Shown here: piece after piece, positions 23,100 through 30,899 of the stretch
Position numbering within the stretch: position 1 is the stretch's first letter
Layout of the letters: each line of letters opens with the position of its first letter
Source: an uncultured Pseudomonadota bacterium
Lineage (GTDB): Bacteria; Myxococcota_A; UBA796; SXON01
Assembly (NCBI GenBank): GCA_903921785.1
Contig: CAIXRH010000167.1
Location: forward strand, 1-35,225
Reading direction: 5' to 3'
Length of the DNA stretch: 35,225 bases
Notes under the pieces: model-generated
Database searches by the model: none
What the model was told of the DNA's origin: nothing
What the model saw: only the letters and a program-made list of their open reading frames with translations
Made by a program: the position numbers and the translations under genes

Positions 23100-23126
23100 C
23101 CCCTCGCCCCACCCGGGGGCGAGGGG
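23100..23126. terminator. 11-base-pair hairpin between convergent genes
   Basis: CCCCTCGCCCC, loop ACCCG, GGGGCGAGGGG: a perfect 11-base stem between the plus-strand esterase (end 22876) and the minus-strand DUF493 gene (end 23162). The position and symmetry fit a bidirectional terminator, though no T-run is present on either side. Confidence 0.55.
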
Positions 23127-23161
23127 TTGGGGAGTGGGGGTGGGGAGCCGCACGCCTCCCC

Positions 23162-23449
23162 TCAGAAATACCGAACCACCTCTGCCAACGCCCCGAGGTG
23201 CGCGTAGATGTCCAGCACCTTCTCGGCGTCGGGGCAGGGGAGTTGGACCCGGAGCGACACGTACGTGCCCTCTCGGCTCGGCACCTCGGTGACCCGGCCC
23301 TCCAACGAGGGGATGCCGCAGAGATCCGCGAGGGACGCCTGGACTCGCGCGACGTGACCGGGCTGGTCGCGCACGATGACGTGGAAGCGGTGGTCGCCGG
23401 GGAAGGCGTGCTGGTCGCGGAGCAGGGCGAGGGCGGCGTCGCGGGTCAT
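23162..23449 (-). CDS. DUF493/YbeD-like small regulatory protein
   Basis: 95 residues, ACT-like alpha/beta fold. The sequence pattern FPGDHRFHVIVRDQPGHVARV, a central EGRVTEVPSREGTYVSLRVQL and the end DIYAHLGALAEVVRYF matches the DUF493 (YbeD) family in order and length; the family consensus also starts with FP and a beta strand and ends in a short strand. Known: E. coli YbeD lies near lipoate genes and has a fold like the regulatory domain of phosphoglycerate dehydrogenase, but its role is unsettled. The ATG at 23449 is preceded by TTAGGCGCCC, a probable promoter element, with no Shine-Dalgarno sequence. Single gene, divergent from the membrane protein at 23492 with 42 bases between starts. 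Confidence 0.85.
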   Translation of the reverse strand: MTRDAALALLRDQHAFPGDHRFHVIVRDQPGHVARVQASLADLCGIPSLEGRVTEVPSREGTYVSLRVQLPCPDAEKVLDIYAHLGALAEVVRYF

Positions 23450-23451
23450 GG

Positions 23452-23461
23452 GGGCGCCTAA
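23452..23461 (-). promoter_or_regulatory. TTAGGCGCCC element before DUF493 gene
   Basis: On the minus strand TTAGGCGCCC begins 12 bases upstream of the ATG at 23449. It matches the element before 1571 and 29288 and is a probable -10 region for a leaderless or near-leaderless transcript. Confidence 0.33.
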
Positions 23462-23491
23462 CCTGGAGCGGGGCACGTTACGTCGGCGCCG

Positions 23492-25150
23492 ATGCTCCGC
23501 CGCTCCTGGGACCGGGTGCTGGTGCTCCTGGTGAGCCTCGCCGGCCTTTGGCCGTTTGCGACTGGACTTCTCCGTGGCGAGGTCCCCGGGCAGAAGGAGC
23601 TGCCGATCGACGGGGGCCATGGCCTGTACATCTACGCGCTCGTCGGGGACGCGCTCACCGGCCACGGTTCGTTCCTTCAGACGCAAGCGATGTGGTTTCC
23701 GACCGGTCGACCGTTCCTTCTGGCGGTGCAGAACGTGGTGGACGCGGTGGCCGCCCAGCCGTTCCTGGTTGCGCTCGGTCCACAGCTCGGGCTCGCCGTT
23801 TTCGCGGCGGGGGTGCTGGTGAGCAATGGGCTCGCGGGCGGGTGGCTCGGCGAGCAGGTCGGCGGGCGCGGGTGGGCGGGGCCCGCCGCGGCCTCGGTGC
23901 TGGCGCTCTGCCCCTATGTGTGGGGCGAGGAGCAGACCGGGCGAATCACCCAGACGTTGCTCGCGCCGATGGTGATCGCGGTCGGCTACGCCTGGCGGGC
24001 ATCGGAGCGGGGAAAAGGCGGCGTGGGCGCAGGGGTCTGGCTGGGCGTAGCGGGGCTCGGCTACTGGTTCTACGGGGTCTTCGGGGCGGCCGTGGTCGCG
24101 GCGGTGATCCTCGGAGGGATGGTCGAGCGGCGCGAGGCGTGGCGGAGGCTCGCGGGCCAGCTGTGGTTGGCCGCGGGGATCAGCCTGCTCGTCGCCGCGC
24201 CGTTCGCGGCGTTCTCGGCGGCGAGCTGGGGGGAGATGGCGGGGCTGGGCGTGAAGCAGGACCCGATCCCCAACGCGACGCGGCTGCTCGGGGGGCTCTA
24301 CTGGCTGCCCCACCCGCGGATCGTGGCGTACATCCCTCAGCTTCTGTACCTTGTCGGGTTGGTGGCCGGCTTCGGGCGTCCGCGGGGGCGGCCCGTGGCG
24401 CTCCTCGTGGTGACGGCGCTTTTGTGCATGACGGCGCTGGGGGAGACGGTGACCGTGGGCCATACCCACGTGCCCACGCCGCTGTGGCTCCTCAAACAAC
24501 TCCCCGGGTTCTCCCGGTTCTGGTGGCCGCATCGGGCGCTCGCCGGGGCGACGGTCGCGCTGGCCGCGCTGGCGGCGCTGGCGGTGTCCCGGGGCGGGTG
24601 GGGCCGCGGGGTCGCGGCGCTGGGGCTCGTCGTGAGCGTGGCGCAAGGGGTCGGCGTGCCCGGGGCGCTGAGCTCCTGGCGGGTGCCGGAGCGGCCCGCC
24701 TTCGTGGATCGCCTGCCGGAAGGCGCGGTCTTGTTCTTGCCGATGCTCGACCCGGAGGCGGGGAAGGTGCGCTTCGCGGAGTGGGTGTGGCACCGTCGCC
24801 CGATGGTGAACGGGATGTCGATGTGGGACGAGTATCTCTGGCCGCAGACCTGGGCGAAGTGGGCGGAGGGGGAGCCGTTGGTCAGCGCGCTTTTGACCGT
24901 GGAACGCAGCCGCCCGCACGGCCGCCGCAAGCCGAACCCCAACGGAGTAGCCGCCGAAACGCCGACGGTCGCCGCCGAGGTGCCCTCGCTCTCCCCGGAC
25001 GCGGCCCACCGCCTCGCGGTCCAGGGCGTCGGCAGCGTCGTGGCCGACATGCAGCGCACGCCGGCGGCCAGCCTGGCCTTGGTGACGGCCGCGGCCGGCG
25101 AGCCCACGTGTGATCCGGCGCGGCGGTTCTGCTGGTGGGCGCTGCAGTAG
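23492..25150 (+). CDS. Polytopic membrane protein, GT-C glycosyltransferase-like
   Basis: 552 residues with about ten hydrophobic segments over residues 8-400 and a soluble C-terminal part (about 410-552). Layout is that of GT-C enzymes: one membrane helix, then a periplasmic loop with acidic residues (ELPIDGGHGLYIYALVGDAL, D near 40), followed by many helices, ending in an extracytoplasmic domain. The Trp/Phe/Pro-rich segment (LLKQLPGFSRFWWPHR) lies before a late helix. GT-C enzymes use lipid-linked sugars; here this is a fold-level guess with no conserved catalytic motif that I can prove. The last residues have paired Cys (EPTCDPARRFCWWALQ). The stop is three bases from the convergent DUF1501 stop. 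Confidence 0.7.
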   Translation: MLRRSWDRVLVLLVSLAGLWPFATGLLRGEVPGQKELPIDGGHGLYIYALVGDALTGHGSFLQTQAMWFPTGRPFLLAVQNVVDAVAAQPFLVALGPQLGLAVFAAGVLVSNGLAGGWLGEQVGGRGWAGPAAASVLALCPYVWGEEQTGRITQTLLAPMVIAVGYAWRASERGKGGVGAGVWLGVAGLGYWFYGVFGAAVVAAVILGGMVERREAWRRLAGQLWLAAGISLLVAAPFAAFSAASWGEMAGLGVKQDPIPNATRLLGGLYWLPHPRIVAYIPQLLYLVGLVAGFGRPRGRPVALLVVTALLCMTALGETVTVGHTHVPTPLWLLKQLPGFSRFWWPHRALAGATVALAALAALAVSRGGWGRGVAALGLVVSVAQGVGVPGALSSWRVPERPAFVDRLPEGAVLFLPMLDPEAGKVRFAEWVWHRRPMVNGMSMWDEYLWPQTWAKWAEGEPLVSALLTVERSRPHGRRKPNPNGVAAETPTVAAEVPSLSPDAAHRLAVQGVGSVVADMQRTPAASLALVTAAAGEPTCDPARRFCWWALQ

Positions 25151-25153
25151 GCC

Positions 25154-26416
25154 TCAGGCCCCGTCCACCGCCGCGTCGATCGGCGCCGCGGCGATGAGGG
25201 AGGGCGCGTCCAGGCCGGCGAGCGCGTAGAGGGTGGCGCCGAGGTGCTCGGGGAGCAGGGCGGTGCCGGTGTCGTCGAGGGCGCCGGTGGCGAGGTCGAC
25301 CGGGCGGCCGACGAGGCCCCGCTCGAACCCGCCGATGACCTGCCCGCCACGGACGCCACCGCCGAAGAGCATCGTGGAGGTGAAGGTCCAGTGGTCCTTG
25401 CCGTCTGCGGCGTTGAGCTTGGGCGTACGCCCCATCTCGGAGAGCACGACCACGGTCGTCTCGTCGAGGAGGCTGCCGCCCCCGGTGCCCGGGGTGGACT
25501 CCATGTTGGCGGCGATGGTGAGCAGGTCGTCGAAGAGGGTCTGGAAGTGGGAGGCCTGCATGTCGTTGCCGCTGTGGGTGTCCCACGCGAGGTTGAACAT
25601 GCCGAGGTGCTCCACGATGGCGCACCGCGAGATCCCCTCGGCGAAGCAGCGCAACGCGGGCTGGACGAGGTCGGGGACGGGGATGAGGACGTTGCTGCCC
25701 ACGGCGTCCACCGCGAGGCGATCGGCGATCGTCGCGGCGAGATCGAGCTGGTCGTAGCTGCGGAGGAGCGCCGAGCCCCACGCGGACGGCTGCCCGCGCC
25801 CCGAGGCGGCGGCCCAGGCCTCCGCGCGCTTCCGGGCGAACGCTGCGGCGGCCGTGGACCGCTCGGGGGCGAGCGCCCCCATGCTCGGACTCCCATGGAC
25901 CACGTAGTCGCCGGTGAGCAGCTCCGCGAGCTGGTTGTTGGCGCCGACGCGCACCACGACCTCGGGGAACCGCGCCGCGAACGCTGGACCCGAGAGCACG
26001 AGGTGGGGAAGGGTGGTGGCGGCCGTCTCGCCGGCGAGGGTCACCGCCCAGTCGTCGGCTTCGCCCTCGCCGCCGCCGCAGAGGATGAGCCGGCGGCAAC
26101 GTTCGTGGGTGAGCGATCGCACCTCCACCCCGTTCACCACGCAGCTGATTCCGCCATACTGCTCGAAGAACGCCCGCACCGCCGGCCGATTCGGAGCGTC
26201 CAGGTAGGAGATTCCGCTGGCGACGGCGGGTCTGCCGTCGGGGTCGCTGTCGACATAGGCCGGATCGAGACCCGGGGCGAAGACGTAGCTCGGGTCCCAG
26301 CCGCCGCGCGCGAACAGGAAGAGGAACTTGCGGTGCTCGGTCGTGGCCGCGCGGGCACGCCGCGGCGTGAGCGCGAGGGCGCTGCCGAGGGCGAGGAGCT
26401 GGCGGCGAGACAACAT
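25154..26416 (-). CDS. DUF1501 protein with Tat-like leader
   Basis: 420 residues from the ATG at 26416, which overlaps the upstream stop by one base (TGATG). The leader SRRQLLALGSALALTPRRARA resembles a Tat signal (SRRxxL followed by a hydrophobic stretch and an ARA cleavage site). The body matches DUF1501: FLFLFARGGWDPSY near the start, WDTHSGND, VVVLSEMGRTPKLNAADGKDHW and GGGVRGGQVIGGF. Known: DUF1501 proteins belong to the alkaline-phosphatase/sulfatase-like superfamily and are nearly always encoded beside DUF1549/DUF1553, DUF1588/DUF1592 or DUF1800 genes; their reaction is not known. It ends the three-gene operon. The frame runs on upstream of 26416 but only as antiparallel noise over the neighbouring gene. 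Confidence 0.9.
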   Translation of the reverse strand: MLSRRQLLALGSALALTPRRARAATTEHRKFLFLFARGGWDPSYVFAPGLDPAYVDSDPDGRPAVASGISYLDAPNRPAVRAFFEQYGGISCVVNGVEVRSLTHERCRRLILCGGGEGEADDWAVTLAGETAATTLPHLVLSGPAFAARFPEVVVRVGANNQLAELLTGDYVVHGSPSMGALAPERSTAAAAFARKRAEAWAAASGRGQPSAWGSALLRSYDQLDLAATIADRLAVDAVGSNVLIPVPDLVQPALRCFAEGISRCAIVEHLGMFNLAWDTHSGNDMQASHFQTLFDDLLTIAANMESTPGTGGGSLLDETTVVVLSEMGRTPKLNAADGKDHWTFTSTMLFGGGVRGGQVIGGFERGLVGRPVDLATGALDDTGTALLPEHLGATLYALAGLDAPSLIAAAPIDAAVDGA

Positions 26417-28035
26417 CAGTAGCTCGTGAACCGGGGGTCCTGGAGGAGGGCGGCGAGGGTGGTCTCCCAGGCAGTCGCGGCGTCGGTGCTCGGGGCGGTG
26501 GCGCCCCAGAGCGCCTCCACGTCGGCGATCCAGGCGTCGTCCGGGGCCTCTCCGTACAGGCGGTGTGACAGCAGGGTGAGCTGGGCGCGGAAGGCCTCGG
26601 AGCCTGGGGAGTCGTCGACGGTGACCGCGGTGAAGAGGACCGGCGTGTCCGTGCCGCGGAGCTCGTGATCCGCGGCCCAGGCCGCGGCGGACTCGGCGGC
26701 GCGGCGCTCCACCAGGAGCCACGTCATGCCCGGGATGGACTGGCTGCGGGTCTGGTAGAACCCGTCCACGCCGCCGCCGAGGAGCCGGTAGCCCCAGGTG
26801 TCGTTGCGGAGCTGGGAGAAGCCGGTCCAGGTCCAGTCGAGGCCGGTGAGGTCTTCGAGGGCGGAGGCCAACAAGGGCGCGTCGAGCATCCGCACCACCT
26901 GCTCGCGGGTGAGGGTGGCGTCGTCGGCCGCGGAGGTGAAGGCGCCGGCGCGGTACCGCTCGCCGTCGGTGAGCGCGCGGAGCACCGGCTTGAGGCGGGG
27001 GTCGGCGTCGTAGGCGGCGGTGGCGTCGTCCACCTCGGCGCGATCCTCGAGCGTGACCGGGCGCCGCCACAGCAGCCCGGCGAAGGTCTCGGCGGCGCAC
27101 GCGCCGAAGCGTGGGTCCTGCGCGATGAGCGAAGCGAGGCCGGGCAGACCGTCGAAGGGCTGCCCGTAGAAGGCTGGCTCGACGTCGAGCAGCACGGGGC
27201 CGAGCGGCTCGCGCTCGGGGTGGTAGGACTCGATCTCGTCGAGGCTGTACTCGTTCGCCGGCCAGAAGCCGAACAGCGCGGTGGCCATCGGATCGAGCGA
27301 AGAGTGGCAGCCGAGGCAGTACGGGTTGGTGCGGAGGTTGTCCTCCACGTCGGTGGTGTCGGTCTCGCTGGCGAAGCCGACGACGCTCACGTTTCGGGCG
27401 ACGTAGTCCTCGCACAGCAGGAGCCGCGCGATGGCCGCGGTTCGGCCGCGGTTGAAGTTCGAGACGGTGGAGAAGTACCGCCACCAGAGCCCGTTTGTGG
27501 CGAGGATTCCGGCGGCCGGACGCCCGTCCGTGTAGTGCACGACCTGCCAGCCCGTGCCGCCGGCCGGGTAGTCGGTGGGCCAGAGCGGACCGGTCCACTC
27601 GTCGGCCATCGACCAGTCAGCGGTGAGGATCTCCGGCCAGGGCGCGTCGCTCGCGGCCACGCGGGCGGCGAGGCGCAGCGGCTCTTCGCCGACGCCGCGC
27701 TCGAAGGGGTACTCGGCGTCGGGCCGGGCCGCGTACGCCGCATATTCGTAGTAGTTGACCAGGAACTCGTCGACCTGGGTGCGCCAGGCCTGGCCGAGGA
27801 GCTGCACGAGGCGCTCTTCGAAGCGGGGATCGTCGAGGAAGGCGTCGCGGAGCCCGTTGACGGTGGTGTCCCCGGCGGCGAGGGCGTCGAGCTCGGTGTT
27901 CGTGGGGAGGACGCCGCGGAGATCGAGGCTCATCCGTCGGGCGAGGCGCTCGTCGGGCAGCGGCGCGAGGGCGCTTCCGGGCGCGGGTGCGGCGCTGTCC
28001 CCCGTGGCGCAGGCGGCGAAGAGGAGGAGGATCAA
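26416..28035 (-). CDS. DUF1588/DUF1592-like lipoprotein with CxxCH haem site
   Basis: 539 residues if it starts at TTG 28035, which overlaps the upstream stop (TTGA) and places a lipoprotein signal at the N-terminus (ILLLFAAC, Cys9). Early residues ARRMSLDLRGVLPTNTELDAL resemble the RR-SxDLxGLPPTxxE segment that opens DUF1549-type proteins. Residues 240-244 are CLGCH in TNPYCLGCHSSLDPMA, the form used by DUF1588 domains (NPxCxxCHxxxDPxG), and predicted to bind haem c covalently. Many Trp, Asp and Tyr residues follow. Envelope-located. The role of this family is unknown; association with a cytochrome and DUF1501 suggests a redox-dependent enzyme complex (inference). A TTG start is unusual but the signal sequence and overlap support it. 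Confidence 0.83.
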   Translation of the reverse strand: MILLLFAACATGDSAAPAPGSALAPLPDERLARRMSLDLRGVLPTNTELDALAAGDTTVNGLRDAFLDDPRFEERLVQLLGQAWRTQVDEFLVNYYEYAAYAARPDAEYPFERGVGEEPLRLAARVAASDAPWPEILTADWSMADEWTGPLWPTDYPAGGTGWQVVHYTDGRPAAGILATNGLWWRYFSTVSNFNRGRTAAIARLLLCEDYVARNVSVVGFASETDTTDVEDNLRTNPYCLGCHSSLDPMATALFGFWPANEYSLDEIESYHPEREPLGPVLLDVEPAFYGQPFDGLPGLASLIAQDPRFGACAAETFAGLLWRRPVTLEDRAEVDDATAAYDADPRLKPVLRALTDGERYRAGAFTSAADDATLTREQVVRMLDAPLLASALEDLTGLDWTWTGFSQLRNDTWGYRLLGGGVDGFYQTRSQSIPGMTWLLVERRAAESAAAWAADHELRGTDTPVLFTAVTVDDSPGSEAFRAQLTLLSHRLYGEAPDDAWIADVEALWGATAPSTDAATAWETTLAALLQDPRFTSY

Positions 28036-29102
28036 GGCACGATCCCCGCCAGGGACGCGGCGAGCGGCGCGGTGTCGAAGCACACCTCGCCGAGCGCAGT
28101 GCCGTCGGCGTAGGTGGCCGGGCCGCAGCCGGAGCCGTCCTCCCGGAGCGGCACCGTGTACCAGGCGCCGCCCGGGTCGCGTACGGAGAGGGTGCCGTGG
28201 CTGGGGGCGTCGTCCGCGCGGGGCGCGAAGTCCACGCCATCGAGGAAGACCGATTCGCCACCGGTCGTCCAGCCGCCGGTCACGGTGACGACGCCGGTGG
28301 CGAGGTCGGCCTCGGTGGCCAGGGAGACGCTCGGCACCTCCGCGAGCCAGCCCTCGCCGGCCTCCCACCCCCAGGTGCCGTCGACGGTCTGCCAGGGGTG
28401 GGCGCCGGAGGTGTCGGCACCCCACTCGATCTCCCCGCCGAAGACCAGGCGGTGATCCTCCAGGTCGTGGGCCCAGCCGTCGCCGAGCATCCACTCCGAC
28501 CAGCCGTCGGCGTCCTCCGTGGTCTCCCGGAGGGTGAGCCCGGAGAAGTACCAGCCGTCCTCCGTGGTGCAGCCGACCATCGGGGCGTGGATGGCGTAGG
28601 GGGCGCCCAGGCCGCCGGCCGGGCACATCCCGTCGGAGTGGCCGAGCACGAGCTCGAGGTACACGCTCCAGTAGTCGGTGGCGAGCGGCACGCCCCCGGC
28701 GAAGGCGGTGGCGGCCGCGGCCTCGATCCCGGTGGCGTCGAGCGCGGGGGAGGGGAGCTGCGCCGTGCTGGTCGTGCCGTCGCCGCCCTCCCCGCAGGCG
28801 AGCAGCGCCTGGAGTTGAGTGAGATCGTCGGCCGCGAGGCCACCGCCGACCGGCATCGACGCCTCGGTGAGCACGCTGCGCTCGATCTCGTCGCGGTGGG
28901 CCTGCACCTCTTCCCAGGTGTCGAAGTCCAGGCCTGGCGGGGCGCCGCGGCGGTCGGGCGTGGTCGCGGAGTGGCACGCACCACACCACGTCACGAAGAA
29001 GCCCTGACCCCAGCCATCCCACGTGACCGCGGGGTCGGCGCACGCGGCGCTGTCGACGCCGGAGTCGACGGGAGTGGCGCAGCCGAGGAGGAGGACGAGC
29101 AC
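28032..29102 (-). CDS. Monohaem cytochrome c-like lipoprotein
   Basis: 356 residues from GTG 29102. MLVLLLGC is the lipoprotein signal (Cys8) with a short Asp/Ser linker (PVDSGVDSAACADP). Residues 40-44 CGACH form a haem c site in FFVTWCGACHSATTP, and a Met in VLTEASMPVGGG is the likely axial ligand, followed by LTQLQALLACG, the closing helix typical of cytochrome c domains. About 250 residues without haem motifs follow, beta-rich with many Trp and Gly (WEAGEGWLAEVPSVSL, TGGWTTGGESVFLDGVDF). No clear family for that part. First gene of the operon: it overlaps the next gene by four bases (TTGA). Confidence 0.88.
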   Translation of the reverse strand: MLVLLLGCATPVDSGVDSAACADPAVTWDGWGQGFFVTWCGACHSATTPDRRGAPPGLDFDTWEEVQAHRDEIERSVLTEASMPVGGGLAADDLTQLQALLACGEGGDGTTSTAQLPSPALDATGIEAAAATAFAGGVPLATDYWSVYLELVLGHSDGMCPAGGLGAPYAIHAPMVGCTTEDGWYFSGLTLRETTEDADGWSEWMLGDGWAHDLEDHRLVFGGEIEWGADTSGAHPWQTVDGTWGWEAGEGWLAEVPSVSLATEADLATGVVTVTGGWTTGGESVFLDGVDFAPRADDAPSHGTLSVRDPGGAWYTVPLREDGSGCGPATYADGTALGEVCFDTAPLAASLAGIVP

Positions 29103-29108
29103 GCGGGC

Positions 29109-29114
29109 AGCTTA
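29109..29114 (-). promoter_or_regulatory. TAAGCT, possible -10 box of cytochrome operon
   Basis: On the minus strand TAAGCT occupies -12 to -7 relative to the GTG at 29102, an exact TANNNT at leaderless spacing, with no Shine-Dalgarno sequence before the GTG. Confidence 0.35.
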
Positions 29115-29147
29115 GCACCGGCCGCGCCGCGGTAGGCGACCGGAAGG

Positions 29148-29168
29148 CGGCCGGGCTCGGCCCGGCCG
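29148..29168. other. GC hairpin in divergent spacer
   Basis: CGGCCGGGC-tcg-GCCCGGCCG: a perfect 9-base stem with a 3-base loop, in the 185-base spacer between the divergent cytochrome operon and mutase gene. More GGCC/CCGG-rich imperfect repeats follow to about 29200. It may insulate the two promoters or be a simple GC-rich repeat. Confidence 0.4.
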
Positions 29169-29274
29169 GTCGTCGGCCGGCTCGCCCGGCCGAGGACCGA
29201 GCGCGAAGCGCGAGCCTGGAGGGCGCCGACGGCGGCCTCGGGCCGCCGGACCGCCCTCGTCGGCGTGCTGCGGG

Positions 29275-29284
29275 TTAGCCGCCC
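29275..29284 (+). promoter_or_regulatory. TTAGCCGCCC element before mutase gene
   Basis: TTAGCCGCCC begins 13 bases before the ATG at 29288, the same spacing as the copy before 1571. No Shine-Dalgarno sequence intervenes. Probable promoter of a leaderless or nearly leaderless mRNA. Confidence 0.37.
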
Positions 29285-29287
29285 CGC

Positions 29288-30790
29288 ATGTCCACCGAGC
29301 GTCCCGGCCAGTTCCCCTACACCCGCGGCATCCACCCCACGATGTACCAGGGGCGGCTCTGGACGATGCGCCAGTACGCCGGCTTCGGCGACGCGGCCGA
29401 CACCAACCGGCGCTTCAAGTACCTTCTTGAGAAGGGCCAGACCGGCCTCTCGTGCGCCTTCGATCTGCCGACGCAGATGGGCTACGACTCCGACCATCCG
29501 ATGGCCGCTGGCGAGGTGGGCAAGGTCGGCGTGGCGATCGCCAGCGTGGACGACATGGCCACCCTGCTCGACGGGCTCCCCCTCGGCGAGGTGAGCACCT
29601 CGATGACCATCAACGCCACCGCGGGCACGCTCCTGGCGTTCTACGCCGCGGTTGCCCGGGCGCGTGGCGTGCCGACGAGCGCGATTCGCGGCACCATCCA
29701 GAACGACGTGCTCAAGGAATACATGGCGCGGGGTACGTACATCTACCCACCCCGGCCGAGCATGCGGCTCATCACCGACATCTTCGCGTGGTGCGGCACC
29801 GAAGCGCCCCAGTGGAACACCATCTCGATCAGCGGATACCACATCCGCGAGGCCGGGAGCACCGCCGCCCAGGAGATCGCGTTCACCCTGGCGGACGGCA
29901 TCGCCTACGTGGAAGCCGCCGTTGCCGCCGGCCTGCGGGTGGATGACTTCGCGCCGCGCCTGTCCTTCTTCTTCAACGCCCACAACGACTTCCTCGAAGA
30001 GATCGGCAAGTTCCGCGCCGCCCGGCGCATCTGGGCCACCGTGATGCGGGAGCGCTTCGGCTCGAAGGACCCGAAGTCGCAGATGCTCCGCTTCCACACC
30101 CAGACCGCGGGCAGCACCCTCACCGCCCAGCAGGTGGACAACAACGTGGTGCGGGTGACGTTGCAGGCGTTGGCGGCCGTGATGGGCGGCACCCAGTCGC
30201 TGCACACCAACTCCAAGGACGAGGCGCTGGCGTTGCCGACCGAGTCCTCCGCGCGGCTCGCCCTGCGCACGCAGCAGGTCATCGCGTACGAATCGGGCAT
30301 CGCATCGCATCCGGACCCGTTTGGCGGCAGCTACGTGGTCGAGGGGATCACCGAGCGCCTGGAAGCCGAGGCGCTGCGGCTCATCGGCGAGGTGGACGCG
30401 CTGGGCGGCATGGTCGCGGCGATCGAGCGGGGTTTCCCCCAGCGGGAGATCCAGGACAGCGCCTACCGGGCGCAGCTCGCGGTGGACAAGAAGGAACAGA
30501 TCGTCGTCGGGGTCAACGGGTTCACCGAGGCGGAAGCGCCGGTGGAAGGCCTGCTCCGGGTGGACCGGGCGCTGGAGCGCGCCCAGGTGGAGCGGCTCAC
30601 TCGCTTCAAGAAGGACCGCGTCGCGGTGGACGTGAAGGACGCGCTCTCGCGCCTCCGTGACGCGGCGGAGGGCACAGAAAACACCATGCCGCGCGTGCTC
30701 GCGGCGGTGGAAGCGAAGGCGACGCTTGGGGAGATCGCGGACACCCTCCGCGGCGTCTTCGGGGTGTACCAGGAGAGCGTGGTCGTCTGA
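29288..30790 (+). CDS. Methylmalonyl-CoA mutase large (alpha) subunit, no B12 domain
   Basis: 500 residues, covering the CoA-mutase TIM-barrel domain only; the C-terminal B12-binding domain is absent, as in two-part (alpha plus small subunit) mutases. Family stretches: [74 protein letters not shown] and [20 protein letters not shown]. Residues Tyr30, Gln138, Arg148 and His185 fall at the spacing of Tyr89, Gln197, Arg207 and His244 of the Propionibacterium enzyme, whose Tyr/Arg pair binds the carboxylate; isobutyryl-CoA mutases have Phe/Gln there. So methylmalonyl-CoA (or another dicarboxyl-CoA, such as ethylmalonyl-CoA) is favoured. It needs a separate B12-binding subunit, not present in this window. 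Cytoplasmic, propionate/succinate metabolism. Confidence 0.92.
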   Translation: MSTERPGQFPYTRGIHPTMYQGRLWTMRQYAGFGDAADTNRRFKYLLEKGQTGLSCAFDLPTQMGYDSDHPMAAGEVGKVGVAIASVDDMATLLDGLPLGEVSTSMTINATAGTLLAFYAAVARARGVPTSAIRGTIQNDVLKEYMARGTYIYPPRPSMRLITDIFAWCGTEAPQWNTISISGYHIREAGSTAAQEIAFTLADGIAYVEAAVAAGLRVDDFAPRLSFFFNAHNDFLEEIGKFRAARRIWATVMRERFGSKDPKSQMLRFHTQTAGSTLTAQQVDNNVVRVTLQALAAVMGGTQSLHTNSKDEALALPTESSARLALRTQQVIAYESGIASHPDPFGGSYVVEGITERLEAEALRLIGEVDALGGMVAAIERGFPQREIQDSAYRAQLAVDKKEQIVVGVNGFTEAEAPVEGLLRVDRALERAQVERLTRFKKDRVAVDVKDALSRLRDAAEGTENTMPRVLAAVEAKATLGEIADTLRGVFGVYQESVVV

Positions 30791-30899
30791 ACGAGGCGGG
30801 TGCCCAGGGGCGGGGGGTCGAGGCCCGCGTTGCCCGCCGGTCGGCGCCACCGTCGAGGAGCCGCCGCGGCGAGAAGGGCGCGACGGGCTTCGCTGCCCT

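Noticed and set aside
25154-27598. 814-codon frame extending the DUF1501 gene upstream
   Set aside because: The extra codons are antiphase to the DUF1588-like gene on the same strand and have no domain; ATG 26416 gives a Tat-like leader.
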